This document shows, one piece after another, positions 36,669 through 45,508 of a DNA stretch of 64,000 nucleotides. This DNA is from Methanosarcina sp. UBA289 (lineage in GTDB: Archaea; Halobacteriota; Methanosarcinia; Methanosarcinales; Methanosarcinaceae). The notes beneath the pieces are model-generated. The model did no database searches. It was not told where the DNA came from and saw only the letters and a program-made list of their open reading frames with translations. The stretch covers positions 132,916 through 196,915 of the forward strand of contig DAKJ01000005.1 of the NCBI GenBank assembly GCA_002496565.1. Direction: 5' to 3'. Position 1 is the stretch's first letter. Each line of letters starts with the position of its first letter. The translations under genes were made by a program, and so were the position numbers.

Positions 36669-37310
36669 ATGAAAATTCTTTATGTTTACGCACACCCGGA
36701 ACCTAAATCTTTTAATGGCGCTTTAAAGGATACAGCTCTTGCTGCCCTGCAGGAGAAAGGACATGAAGTGAAGCTCTCAGATCTTTATGCAACGAATTTC
36801 AATCCTGTACTCAATGCGGGAGATTTTACCGAAAGAAAAAAACCAGATATCTTCAAGCCGTTCTTTGAAGCGATCCAGGCCTACAAAACAGGGGCTTTTG
36901 CGCCTGATATTAAAGAGGAGATGAAAAAAGTAAAATGGGCTGACCTTCTGATTTTTCAGTTTCCGATTTTTTTCACTTCCATGCCAGCTATAATGAAAGG
37001 CTGGATTGATCGCATCCTGGCTCCTGGGTTTGGATTTAATCCGGTTACTAACAATGTCTACGATACCGGACTCTTTAAAGGAAAATCCGTAATGCTTGTT
37101 ACAACTACTGGAGCTCCGAAAGAAATGTATTCTGAGGGAGGAGCCCACAGAGACTTGAATAAGCATCTGGAGTCGATAACTCACTGCATTTTTGAATATA
37201 TGGGAATGAAAGTGCTTCCATCTTATATCATTTACGAAGTGGGCAGCATATCCAGGGAAAAAGGAACTGAAATATTGGAAAATTACAGGCAGAGAGTATT
37301 TGAATTTTGA
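36669..37310 (+). CDS. Flavodoxin-fold NAD(P)H oxidoreductase
   Basis: A 213-residue member of the NQO1/MdaB-like group (PF02525). MKILYVYAHPEPKSFNGALK forms the first strand and FMN phosphate loop; LLIFQFPIFFTSMPAIMKGW and IDRILAPGFGF are the hallmark NAD(P)H-quinone reductase segment; VMLVTTTGAPKEMY follows. The ATG at 36669 has GGGGGA 6 bases upstream, better than the ATG 11 codons earlier. It could reduce quinones, azo compounds or thiols with FMN. Confidence 0.87.
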   Translation: MKILYVYAHPEPKSFNGALKDTALAALQEKGHEVKLSDLYATNFNPVLNAGDFTERKKPDIFKPFFEAIQAYKTGAFAPDIKEEMKKVKWADLLIFQFPIFFTSMPAIMKGWIDRILAPGFGFNPVTNNVYDTGLFKGKSVMLVTTTGAPKEMYSEGGAHRDLNKHLESITHCIFEYMGMKVLPSYIIYEVGSISREKGTEILENYRQRVFEF

Positions 37311-37521
37311 ATGGGAAGGATAACATCTTTCTTTTTTTGAGAATTCAGAGCTGGTGAGCAGCCCAAACATTCCAACTACTTTTGTAACGTTTTCACCTAT
37401 ATTTTATAAAAACCTATATTAACCGTTATGTATGTTCAGACATATCACAAAAGTCCACATACAGATATGGATCTAAAGATTTGCTCTAAGGAGCTTATGA
37501 AGGGAATTTTTGAGGTAAAGT

Positions 37522-38313
37522 ATGATAGATTTTTTTGAGTTTTATTTTTACGAGGATTGCCCCTATCAGGATGAAAGCGCAGAACTGCTAGGGCTTGAAG
37601 GCAGAGGAAAACTGAGGATAATTTCAAGAGAAAATGGAACTTGCGCCTGTGCCGGCGACCTGGCAGAATATTATGAAAGAAAAAATCTGAAAGCTTTGAA
37701 TTTTCTTCGAGATGGGGAGCCTTTCAAGCCTGGGGATACGATTTTTGAAGCCGAAGGAGACCTTAAACTCCTGTTCAAATTTTGGAGGGTTTCCCAGACA
37801 TTTCTCTCCCTCATGTGCGCTATTGCCACAAAAACAGCATCTATGGTAAGCTCAGGCAGAAAGGCAAATCCTGACCTTATCATTGCAACAAGCCGAAAGA
37901 CCCACCCCGGGTCCCGGATATTTGAGCTTAAAGCCGTCCGGGCAGGTGGAGGAGATATTCACCGAAACTCCCTGAGTGATTCCATCCAGATAAGCCAGAA
38001 TCATCTGGATGTTGCCGGAGAACTGGGAAAACTCAGGTCTATGAAAAAGATAGAAATCGAGCCCAGAACGAAGGAAGAAGCATTTAGATATGCCGGAATA
38101 TCGGATATCATGCTCCTTGACCACCTTTCTCCGGAAGAAGTTCAAGAACTCGGGCCTGAACTTAAGAAACTCAACCCGAAACTCGAACTTGCAGTCGGAG
38201 GAATTGAAGCATCCAAAATTCCTGAATACGCTCCTTTTGTCGATATTATTGTCATAAGCGCTCCCTATTATGCAAATCCGCTTGACTTCACAACGAAAAT
38301 AGAAAGGATATGA
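37522..38313 (+). CDS. NadC/ModD-like phosphoribosyltransferase-family protein
   Basis: 263 residues of the quinolinate phosphoribosyltransferase fold. ATSRKTHPGSRIFELKAVRA and GGGDIHRNSLSD match the active-site blocks of NadC, but the lysine of NadC's KxNH motif is replaced (ISQNHL), so quinolinate activity is uncertain. ModD proteins of molybdate operons have the same kind of departure. It is followed 31 bases later by a DUF364 protein, which in relatives is thought to bind heavy metal. Role perhaps in metal or cofactor metabolism. Confidence 0.75.
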   Translation: MIDFFEFYFYEDCPYQDESAELLGLEGRGKLRIISRENGTCACAGDLAEYYERKNLKALNFLRDGEPFKPGDTIFEAEGDLKLLFKFWRVSQTFLSLMCAIATKTASMVSSGRKANPDLIIATSRKTHPGSRIFELKAVRAGGGDIHRNSLSDSIQISQNHLDVAGELGKLRSMKKIEIEPRTKEEAFRYAGISDIMLLDHLSPEEVQELGPELKKLNPKLELAVGGIEASKIPEYAPFVDIIVISAPYYANPLDFTTKIERI

Positions 38314-38344
38314 ATCGAGGAAAAAAGAGAAACGGAAGGAGAAT

Positions 38345-39187
38345 ATGAAGAAGAGATCTCCATCAAAAAACAGAGTTACGGAGGAAAATAGAGGTATGGA
38401 AGAGTATAGTGTAGTAGCAGCCCTCATAAACGAACTCAGGCAGAACTTAGGGTCTGCCCTTGAAGAAATAAAAGTCGAAGATGTCCGCATAGGCCTTGCC
38501 TACACCGGAGTCCTGATTTCCGGAAATTACGGAGGTGTTGCCTGCACTCCGCTTTACGAATTTTCCGGTTGTCCTGCTCTGGGTTTTACGGAAACCATAA
38601 AAGGCAAAACTGCGGATAAAATGCTTGAACTTGCCCTGTCCGAAAATCCACTTGAAGCCGCGGTCGGGATTGCAACCGTAAATGCGCTTTCCCAAATGTT
38701 GAGAGAGCTTGAACCTGAGAACTTTACTGTATCAAACGTAGATGTCCTTGATCTTATAAAACCCGGGGATCGGGTTGCAATGGTAGGCTATTTTGGTCCC
38801 CTTGTCCCGAAGATCCTGAAAATAACCGAGAAATTCACGGTCCTCGAAAAGCGTGAAATCGAATCTCCTGAAACCCGGACTCTATCTTCGGAAAAAGCCA
38901 GAGAAGTCCTCCCTCAATCGGATGTGATAATTATCAGTGCGAGTACTCTTGCCAATAGGACTTTTGACGAACTCCTTTCCCTCCGGGGTACAGCAAGGGA
39001 AGTTATCCTTCTCGGCCCAAGCGCCCCTCTTTACCCTACTCCATTTTTCGAGAGAGGAATTACTGCATTAATGGGAACCCGAATTCTTGATCCTATGATT
39101 ATGCTTACTTTGGTAAGTGAAGCAGGAGGAACAAAAAAATTGCATCAGTGCTGCGGAGCAAAGGTTGCGTTTAGAAGAAGCAAATAA
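38345..39187 (+). CDS. DUF364 (putative heavy-metal chelation) protein with N-terminal DUF4213
   Basis: 280 residues. The N-terminal half has VRIGLAYTGVLISGNYGGVA and an EALPLEAAVGIATVNALSQM-like region (NPLEAAVGIATVNALSQ), typical of DUF4213; the C-terminal half is Rossmann-like with GDRVAMVGYFGPLVPKI and DVIIISASTLANRTFDELL and GPSAPLYPTPFFERGI, typical of DUF364. A cysteine pair CC near the C-terminus could bind metal. AAGGAG lies just upstream of ATG 38345. Paired with the ModD/NadC-like gene. Confidence 0.8.
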   Translation: MKKRSPSKNRVTEENRGMEEYSVVAALINELRQNLGSALEEIKVEDVRIGLAYTGVLISGNYGGVACTPLYEFSGCPALGFTETIKGKTADKMLELALSENPLEAAVGIATVNALSQMLRELEPENFTVSNVDVLDLIKPGDRVAMVGYFGPLVPKILKITEKFTVLEKREIESPETRTLSSEKAREVLPQSDVIIISASTLANRTFDELLSLRGTAREVILLGPSAPLYPTPFFERGITALMGTRILDPMIMLTLVSEAGGTKKLHQCCGAKVAFRRSK

Positions 39188-39199
39188 AAAGAAAGGGAA

Positions 39200-39790
39200 T
39201 TATTCTTGAGGGAAAAAAGGTATAAATAGCCTGAAAAATCTTTGGAAATCTCTGGCAAAGTAAAGCTTAAAAAATAACTGTGAGCGCTTAATGATCAGCA
39301 ACGATAAAAGCCCTAAGGTAACCATTATTGAAATCAAGCCTGGAGTTTGATTGGTTGTCTTGTTGTCAACCGTTTCCTCTTCGTTATCCAATACGTTGGT
39401 TTATTATAAGCATCGTTCGTCGAGTGGCTATGGATCCGGAATTATTTTTGACTTTCTCGAAGATCTGAAGGTCATAGTCCGGTAGGTCATAGTCCGGTAA
39501 CGGAAGATCCTCCTCATCCGGTTCCCATATAAAAACCACAGGTACCTCCCTTATACCTTCCTGCGGTTTGCAGTAACTATCAATTTTCTGATGAATCTCG
39601 CCAATTCTTGAGTCGCCTACTTCTTTTATGCAGTAATTTATGGGAAAACTACTACATTTTCTGGCTTGCTCTCTAGCATCTTCTGACCGGTTGCTCTCCG
39701 CAAGGCTAACCCTCTGAGAGAATACGGGTATGTACTCACGATTATGAATAAAAAAGGCCTTATAAGAATTAGAGACAATATTAACGCTTA
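39200..39790 (-). pseudogene. Decayed surface-protein gene with C-terminal membrane-anchor segment
   Basis: On the minus strand, after a TAG near 39795 the frame is open for about 125 codons without any ATG, GTG or TTG: ..NIVSNSYKAFFIHNREYIPV.., ..CIKEVGDSRIGEIHQKIDSY.., ..VVFIWEPDEEDLPLPDYDLP.. It stops at IINQRIG. The next frame continues at 39391 with DNEEETVDNKTTNQTPGLIS then IMVTLGLLSLLIIKR, like a PGF-type archaeosortase or membrane-anchor tail. A frameshift and a lost 5' end are the simplest explanation. A 15-bp tandem duplication (ggtcatagtccggta) is inside. Confidence 0.45.
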
Positions 39791-39799
39791 TCTAGGGGA

Positions 39800-40312
39800 G
39801 TGATTAACGTGGTGCAGAATGAGCAATTGTATGATAAGATCAAGGAAGCTGTTAACGCTATTCCGATGAAGATTGGCTTTGAGAACATAGATGGAATTTC
39901 TGAGTATGTTACAAAGCGCGTTTTAGTTGGATATGCACTTGTCCAGTATACAGTACAAGAAAAGGATTTAGGCAACAGGGAATTTACGAAGACATTTGTT
40001 AAATCAAATCCAGTATATCAAGATGGCTCAGTCAGTGGTATTTACGGTGTTGACACTTATATCGGGAATGAGGAAACTGTAATTGGTATTGTGCCGGCTA
40101 CAGGTCCAACGTATGGAATTTTTGGGTTAATGCCTCTTGATGACATATCACTCGAGCAAGTCGCTTCACTTTCGTTTAGTCACTTTGGCAAAGACAAGTT
40201 TTTAGGATTCGAATATGAGGGTGTTGAACATCCCAACTGGATTAGTATGCTTCGTGAAAAGTGGATAGAGAAAGTATATGATAATGAAAAGGATCGTGAG
40301 CTGTGGGGTTAA
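39800..40312 (+). CDS. Hypothetical protein
   Basis: 170 residues starting at GTG 39800 behind aggggag. No signal peptide. Contains KRVLVGYALVQYTVQEKDLG, GIYGVDTYIGNEETVIGIVP and FGKDKFLGFEYEGVEHPNWI. The beta-rich pattern suggests a compact domain. No family recognised; no obvious partner. Confidence 0.65.
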   Translation: MINVVQNEQLYDKIKEAVNAIPMKIGFENIDGISEYVTKRVLVGYALVQYTVQEKDLGNREFTKTFVKSNPVYQDGSVSGIYGVDTYIGNEETVIGIVPATGPTYGIFGLMPLDDISLEQVASLSFSHFGKDKFLGFEYEGVEHPNWISMLREKWIEKVYDNEKDRELWG

Positions 40313-40632
40313 CTACGAGGATAAGGGGCAAAAAGTCAAAGAAATTTAATTCGGGGGCTTAGAAACTAAGCAAGCCTCCTATCTTGCTTTCGTTATCGAT
40401 GGAATTAAGACGCGGAGAGAATCAGCAGTTCTGGAGATACTCCACATAAAGGTGATAATGTAATCTCTACATGGAATTTACAAAATAATCTACAGTGCCA
40501 GGATGTAATTGGAATTTACTCAACGTTTAACTTTTTCTTTGCCTGCTGTTTTATCGTGCATTGAACTTTTAACTGGTTTTGAATCTGCGAAATCATTTCA
40601 GGATACAACAGTCATATTGTATGGGTGAAATA
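40313..40632. other. Intergenic region with a small hairpin
   Basis: About 320 bases. A perfect hairpin gcttag-aaa-ctaagc at 40357-40371, flanked by partly complementary gg and cc, follows the hypothetical gene by 45 bases and may terminate it. Nothing else recognised. Confidence 0.4.
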
Positions 40633-41064
40633 GTGAGAAAGGCGCTGATTATACTGATAGTATTGCTTGGCGTGTTCCTTGCAATAGGATGTGCGGGAAA
40701 TAAACCTGTAACTCCAAATGAAACAGGAACCCCAGAAAAGGCTGTAACTCCTGCTCAAGCAGTTACTCCAGCTGGAGAAAAAGCAACGGAAAGGCAGATT
40801 GCAACTGAAATGCATAATGTGACCGAGAAATCGAAGACAAAGGAATATACACTTAAAGAACTGGCAGAATACAACGGTGAAAATGGGAAGGCATACGTTG
40901 CCTATCAAGGCCAGGTCTATGATGTTTCTGACAATGATATTTGGATAAATGGTAGTCATAAAGGATGCAAAGCTGGGACAGACCTTACGGGAAAAATGGA
41001 CAAAACACCACACGGGTCTAAGATATTAAAGGGTTATCCTGTCATCGGGACTTTGAAGAAATAA
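40633..41064 (+). CDS. Lipoprotein with cytochrome b5-like heme/steroid-binding domain
   Basis: An N-terminal signal with lipobox (LIILIVLLGVFLAIGCAGN, Cys near residue 21), a Thr/Ala/Glu-rich spacer, then a cytochrome b5-like domain EYTLKELAEYNGENGKAYVA, YQGQVYDVSDNDIWINGSHK. Relatives of this short family are membrane-linked and may bind heme or small hydrophobic ligands. The GTG at 40633 (ggtg 5 bases upstream) gives a standard lipoprotein signal; the ATG at 40621 is an alternative. Confidence 0.82.
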   Translation: MRKALIILIVLLGVFLAIGCAGNKPVTPNETGTPEKAVTPAQAVTPAGEKATERQIATEMHNVTEKSKTKEYTLKELAEYNGENGKAYVAYQGQVYDVSDNDIWINGSHKGCKAGTDLTGKMDKTPHGSKILKGYPVIGTLKK

Positions 41065-41547
41065 CATAACTCTGCAATCTAAGGTTAACTAGGGTTCTCT
41101 AAAATTCACAATCAAACTGAAGCTTATTTCTATTTTTTTCCCATAATTAAGGTGAATAATGATTTCCAAAAGTATATTTTATTTCCTATTTAATCTTAGA
41201 TTTAGGTCATAAATGAGAAATAATTGTAAATTACGGAATTCGACAAAGAAATGGCTACAAGTCTTCTCTGAGTGAAGAAATAAAGACAAGGCTATATTTT
41301 TACTAATATTAATTGAACTCGTAAAATGAGGGGCATGGGGCAATAAAATCAAAAATTAAGGCTTATCAGTTACCTAAATGGAATATAACTGATTAACATA
41401 CTGCATTTTTATTAACGAAGCAACAAAAATTTATTTAAGCCATTAAATAGGCTTTATTGGCTTTTAAATGATTTATATATTTGGGGATCGTATAAAAATA
41501 TATATAAAACGATGTAGAAAAAAACGAGATTTGGGGGTACAAAATGT
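41065..41547. other. Intergenic region, promoter of methyltransferase gene
   Basis: 483 bases, AT-rich. TATA-like aaatatatataaaac at about 41498-41512 is about 40 bases upstream of the next ATG. No gene seen. Confidence 0.45.
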
Positions 41548-42282
41548 ATGTTTGGGGAGAATGAAAAAAACTTGTCCAAACAAAAGAACTTCTGGATAGA
41601 GTTTTTCGCAGGTAGGAGAGATGGTGGCCACAGATCTTCGGCTGAAGAATTTCTATCTATGGAAGCAAGAGAAAAACTGTTCCATCTGGATGGGGGCAAA
41701 ACCCTACTTGACTTTGGATGCGGTGCAGGCGAACTCCTAGTTTACTACGCGCCGGAATATGAAAAGATGATAGGAGTTGATTTCTCAGCATCCATGCTTG
41801 ACGAAGCAAGCAAAAGAATCAGGGAAAGAAAATGTAGGAATATATCGTTAATCCAGGCTGATGACAAAACAGTCTGGAATAAACTGGAATGCTCCTTTGA
41901 TCGAATAACCGCAGCTGGAGTACTTCAGTATTTGACATTGCAGGAAATTGATAGCTTTATTTTTAATGCTTCAAATTATCTTAATAAAGGGGGTAAAATA
42001 GTGTTGTTCGACATACTAGACCCCAGATTATACCCGTTGTGGAAAATAGGGCTGTTCTCACAGGATGCAAGCTTCTGGAATATTTTACGCAAAATCGGTT
42101 TTGAGTTTAAGGTTGTATTAGCGGCAAGCTTGAATAACCGCCCAAGAGACATTCTCGGGTTTGCCCATAACCCAAACACAATTAAAAAAGTAGCTGATAA
42201 ATATAGCTTTGAAACTACTTTTGTAAAATCAATGTATTATGAGTACAAGTATCATGCAATAATAGAGCAGACTAAAGGATGA
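41548..42282 (+). CDS. Class I SAM-dependent methyltransferase
   Basis: 244 residues with motif I TLLDFGCGAGELLVYY, acidic motif II GVDFSASMLDEASKRI, motif III region ISLIQADD and a post-motif LNKGGKIVLFDILDP. The C-terminal region is specific and ends KYHAIIEQTKG. Small-molecule or lipid methylation is likely by resemblance to Methyltransf_11/25; substrate unknown. Start ATG 41548 has gggggt 9 bases upstream. Confidence 0.8.
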   Translation: MFGENEKNLSKQKNFWIEFFAGRRDGGHRSSAEEFLSMEAREKLFHLDGGKTLLDFGCGAGELLVYYAPEYEKMIGVDFSASMLDEASKRIRERKCRNISLIQADDKTVWNKLECSFDRITAAGVLQYLTLQEIDSFIFNASNYLNKGGKIVLFDILDPRLYPLWKIGLFSQDASFWNILRKIGFEFKVVLAASLNNRPRDILGFAHNPNTIKKVADKYSFETTFVKSMYYEYKYHAIIEQTKG

Positions 42283-42593
42283 AAAACCTCAAGATAAAAG
42301 TCTTAAAAAAGGATTATAATAGCTAAATCACTATCTTAATTTTCCCAATCAGACAAATAATGAAGTTACACTACTCATCTTCGGATTTCATATTACTGAT
42401 CGTGTACCGTCAAAAGTTTTTCTTCAATCAATCTCCACAGTCCTCATCTCCGGCATCAAACACTTATCTTTTCCTTTAAATAAAAATCAAGGGAAAGATT
42501 GAATAATAAATGAGGGAGCTGTATCTAAAAATAAGCATAAGGAGCAGAAAATAAATCCTTAACCTTTAACCAAGTGTACTATATTTCGACTAC
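42283..42593. other. Convergent intergenic region
   Basis: 311 bases between the methyltransferase and the PKD protein. A minus-strand scrap reads GKDKCLMPEMRTVEID and stops, reminiscent of a protein C-terminus, but is too short to name. Confidence 0.3.
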
Positions 42594-42929
42594 TTATATA
42601 TTTAGTTTAAATGTGTCTTCACTGTCATCCGTGTTATCAGTTACTGTTAATTGGACTTTATGTAGCTTACAGTTTGTGTATATATGACTTGGATTTTCAC
42701 TTGTAGACGACTTACAATCTCCAAAAGTCCATAAATATTCGTCTCCCTCGCTACCTGCAGAAGAACATTTTATTGTGTAAGTACACCCAGAAGTCTTAGC
42801 AATCTTAGATGTAATACTACAAGAAGCAGCAGCATTTGCTTCTGCGTTTACCGCTGCAGCTGTCAATGATACTACAAAAAGGACTGCTAACAAAATAGCC
42901 AGTCTCTTTTTTATTGTTGATTTCCACAT
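42594..42929 (-). CDS. Small secreted protein with a single PKD-like domain
   Basis: 111 residues: signal peptide (KKRLAILLAVLFVVSLTAAA then VNAEA) followed by one PKD-type fold with YLWTFGD and HIYTNCKLHKVQLTVTDN. PKD domains usually occur in arrays in large Methanosarcina S-layer proteins; a single one with six cysteines (CS, CTY, CSS, CKS, CKL) is unusual and suggests disulfides. It may bind the cell surface. Strong-looking gene by composition. Confidence 0.75.
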   Translation of the reverse strand: MWKSTIKKRLAILLAVLFVVSLTAAAVNAEANAAASCSITSKIAKTSGCTYTIKCSSAGSEGDEYLWTFGDCKSSTSENPSHIYTNCKLHKVQLTVTDNTDDSEDTFKLNI

Positions 42930-43804
42930 TTATCTACACTCCCTATTTTTATTCGATTTGATACAACTTTAAAGCCCTTGTTCTCAATCCACTTTCCACT
43001 GGTAGAGGTTCACTCTGAGAGTATCGTTTTACCATGAGCCATCCAACTTTATTTTTGCATGAATTTATTTATTGGTAAACATAGTCTTCATATTAGATGC
43101 TGATTTTACATACCAGTGAAAACGATTCCAAATTCTACCAATAAATCATTATTATCAAGGAAATATAATATATAGAATTATAAACTAGGAACCTATAAAA
43201 AGTAACAATAGGTGTGGTCTAGCCTGGTTTTAGAAAATATCCACTACTAATGGAGTTTTTAATAATCTCCTACTATTTTTCCGGGATCTCGCAAAATAAC
43301 TGTCTATTAGTCAATATGACATTAGATTAAAGTTCAAATCTTCGTATACAATACTGAGCAAACAAGTGAGTAAAGATGATAACTGTATAGAAATTAGACA
43401 GCTACTATAATTTGAAAACTTCATAATTATTATTAAGAATAAAGTTTGATATCCTCATACATGAAAAAACAGTGAAAACTTGTGCTATTTTAATATAAAT
43501 CTATATTAAAATAAAAACTTCGTACACAAATTATCAAGTTAAACTTTAATTAATATAATTATTTAATCAATATAATTAATTTATTTATATATAAACTTAA
43601 ATAAATTTATTTAAGAACGCTGAAAATAATTCTCTGAAAAATATAAATATGGATCTGAAAGTCTCAAAATTAATACTTTAAAAAAGATCAGAAAATTCTA
43701 AAAGTTCTTTAAATTCTAGTCAGGAAAGTAGGAGGGCATTTGCCTCCTACTTAAGTTATTTCTTCGTTTTCTCCTGTGATTAGAGATAGAGGGCAGTACA
43801 AAAT
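42930..43804. other. Long AT-rich intergenic region
   Basis: 875 bases with no gene. Contains a perfect 11-bp inverted repeat attttaatata-aatc-tatattaaaat at 43487-43512 and other A/T-rich palindromic words around 43555-43610. It separates the PKD gene (which has its promoter here) from the 3' end of the fmd operon. Possibly decayed mobile DNA. Confidence 0.4.
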
Positions 43805-45106
43805 TTACTTCCTCGCTTTTATCTTCTCAAAGAGCTGCTTCAAGGTGTCTTCATTGCTCTTCGTAAATTCGAAGGGCGAAGTCGTAAAAGGTTCGAAGTG
43901 AACTGCTACGTCATCAAGCCTGTAGAAAGTTCCATCACATTCCATGGCGTCAATGACTCCCGGGAGTACAACATCCGAAGCAGCTGTGCTTGGGCATGGA
44001 GCGATATCCAGACAAACCATGGGGATTTCGGCAAGATAGGAAGCACAGTCTGCAGGGATATGGCACACAAGGTCAGCACACATCACGAGGGCTGCATCCA
44101 CGTCTTTTTCTCGAAGTACGTCCACGGTTGTAAATTCTCCTGGGTTGTAGCGCGGGAGTCCGCGAGTGAAATCAAGCCCGAAGGGGTAACCGTACATGTA
44201 AGAGGCTACCTGGTTAAAACCTGCTACATTGCAGTGACCTCGAAGAGCTCCAAGGGTGAACTTAGCAAAGTTATTAAGTTCCTTTACAAAATTCATGGCA
44301 ATTTCGGCATTCCTGTGTTTTCCGATGGATGAGGAAAGCCCGAGTCCCACTGAGATAGCTCCGAAAGTGCAGTTCTTCATCATATCGAGCATCTTTTCCA
44401 TAACAGGAATGGGAACTCCTGTGATCTCTTCTACCGACGGATGGGGAGTTTTTCCGTGAAGCAGGGTCATAAGTGCACTGATCAGTTCGTAGTCCGAGCC
44501 GGGTTTGAGCTGCACATGCAGGTCGGAAGCTTCAGCGGTTGGAGTTTTTCTTGGGTCTACAGTGATAACTGTCCTGTCGAAACGCCCGCGCTTTGTCCAG
44601 TAACCTCTTGGGAAAACTGCATATCTTGACATCTGTCTCGGCATGGATTCAAGAGGATTGGTTCCCCAGTAGACTAAAAGGTCAGCCCTGTTTTTCTTCT
44701 GTCCTTCGGTTGCACCGACTTTTCCGGATTCCTGGATTCCCATAGCTGTTGGCCCGTGGCAGATAGTAGCATTGGAATCAACAATTGCACCAAGGTATTC
44801 TCCTATCTTGAGCCCTATTTCATGTGCTTCACAGGAGGTTTCACTGCCCATGAAAAGCAGGGGACGCTTTGCCGAAACAAGGATATCGGCAGCTCTTTCA
44901 AGAGCTTCATCCCAGGCTGCGGGGGTCAGTTTTCCTTCGCTCTTTATGAGAGGCTGCCTGAGCCTGTGGGAACTTACAACTTCCTTAAATTTGGCGTTTC
45001 CCATCTTACATGCATTTTTTGCTTCAATCTTCCCGTCTCCGAATTCAACCTGGATGTCATCACAGGACGCCCCGCAGACCGGACAGACTATGTTTTTGTA
45101 AATCAT
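43805..45106 (-). CDS. fmdB: Formylmethanofuran dehydrogenase subunit B (molybdopterin)
   Basis: Catalytic subunit of the molybdenum enzyme that reduces CO2 to formylmethanofuran. The N-terminal CPVCGASCDDIQVE (CxxCxxxC) begins a [4Fe-4S] site; NATICHGPTAMG holds the cysteine expected to bind the metal; STLAEIPMVCLDIAPCP-like and PGVIDAMECDGTFYRLDD regions match the molybdopterin oxidoreductase fold. 433 residues. Last gene of the operon, 2 bases after fmdD's stop, so coupled. Confidence 0.95.
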   Translation of the reverse strand: MIYKNIVCPVCGASCDDIQVEFGDGKIEAKNACKMGNAKFKEVVSSHRLRQPLIKSEGKLTPAAWDEALERAADILVSAKRPLLFMGSETSCEAHEIGLKIGEYLGAIVDSNATICHGPTAMGIQESGKVGATEGQKKNRADLLVYWGTNPLESMPRQMSRYAVFPRGYWTKRGRFDRTVITVDPRKTPTAEASDLHVQLKPGSDYELISALMTLLHGKTPHPSVEEITGVPIPVMEKMLDMMKNCTFGAISVGLGLSSSIGKHRNAEIAMNFVKELNNFAKFTLGALRGHCNVAGFNQVASYMYGYPFGLDFTRGLPRYNPGEFTTVDVLREKDVDAALVMCADLVCHIPADCASYLAEIPMVCLDIAPCPSTAASDVVLPGVIDAMECDGTFYRLDDVAVHFEPFTTSPFEFTKSNEDTLKQLFEKIKARK

Positions 45107-45108
45107 GC

Positions 45109-45498
45109 TTACTGCCCTCCGATATATACTTTCAACACTACATCTTCGGCGCTAAGAACCTCATCTTCAGTGGGCTCAATCGTTACCGGGGCGCCCTTAT
45201 AGAGGGGAGAACCCGTAGAAAGGGTATCAGGATCAATGATAACATTCGACCAGATGGCCCTTGGCATGAACACCTGCCCTGGCTGGACTGAATCCGTACA
45301 TTTCGTATAAACCGCAATCGAATGTTTTCCGTTCCGGCTTGTTACTTTTACTTTCTCAGGGCAACAGAGTGCTGCAAAATCTACAGGAGAAATCCAGCAT
45401 GATGCACACTCCGTGATGTAATCATCCGTGAACTTATCCCCGCCTTTGGCAAGCCTGCCTTCATTAATCGTACTTCCTGTAATGAGTATTACTTCCAT
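45109..45498 (-). CDS. fmdD: Formylmethanofuran dehydrogenase subunit D
   Basis: Molybdopterin dinucleotide-binding domain, about 130 residues, that completes the catalytic site with subunit B. MEVILITGSTINEGRLAKGG at the start; CASCWISPVDFAALCCPEKV and VFMPRAIWSNVIIDPDTLST inside. ATG 45498 is preferred (AGGTGAG just upstream), although the frame is open 25 codons further. Spacing of 10 bases from fmdC. Confidence 0.93.
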   Translation of the reverse strand: MEVILITGSTINEGRLAKGGDKFTDDYITECASCWISPVDFAALCCPEKVKVTSRNGKHSIAVYTKCTDSVQPGQVFMPRAIWSNVIIDPDTLSTGSPLYKGAPVTIEPTEDEVLSAEDVVLKVYIGGQ

Positions 45499-45508
45499 GC
45501 TTCTCACC

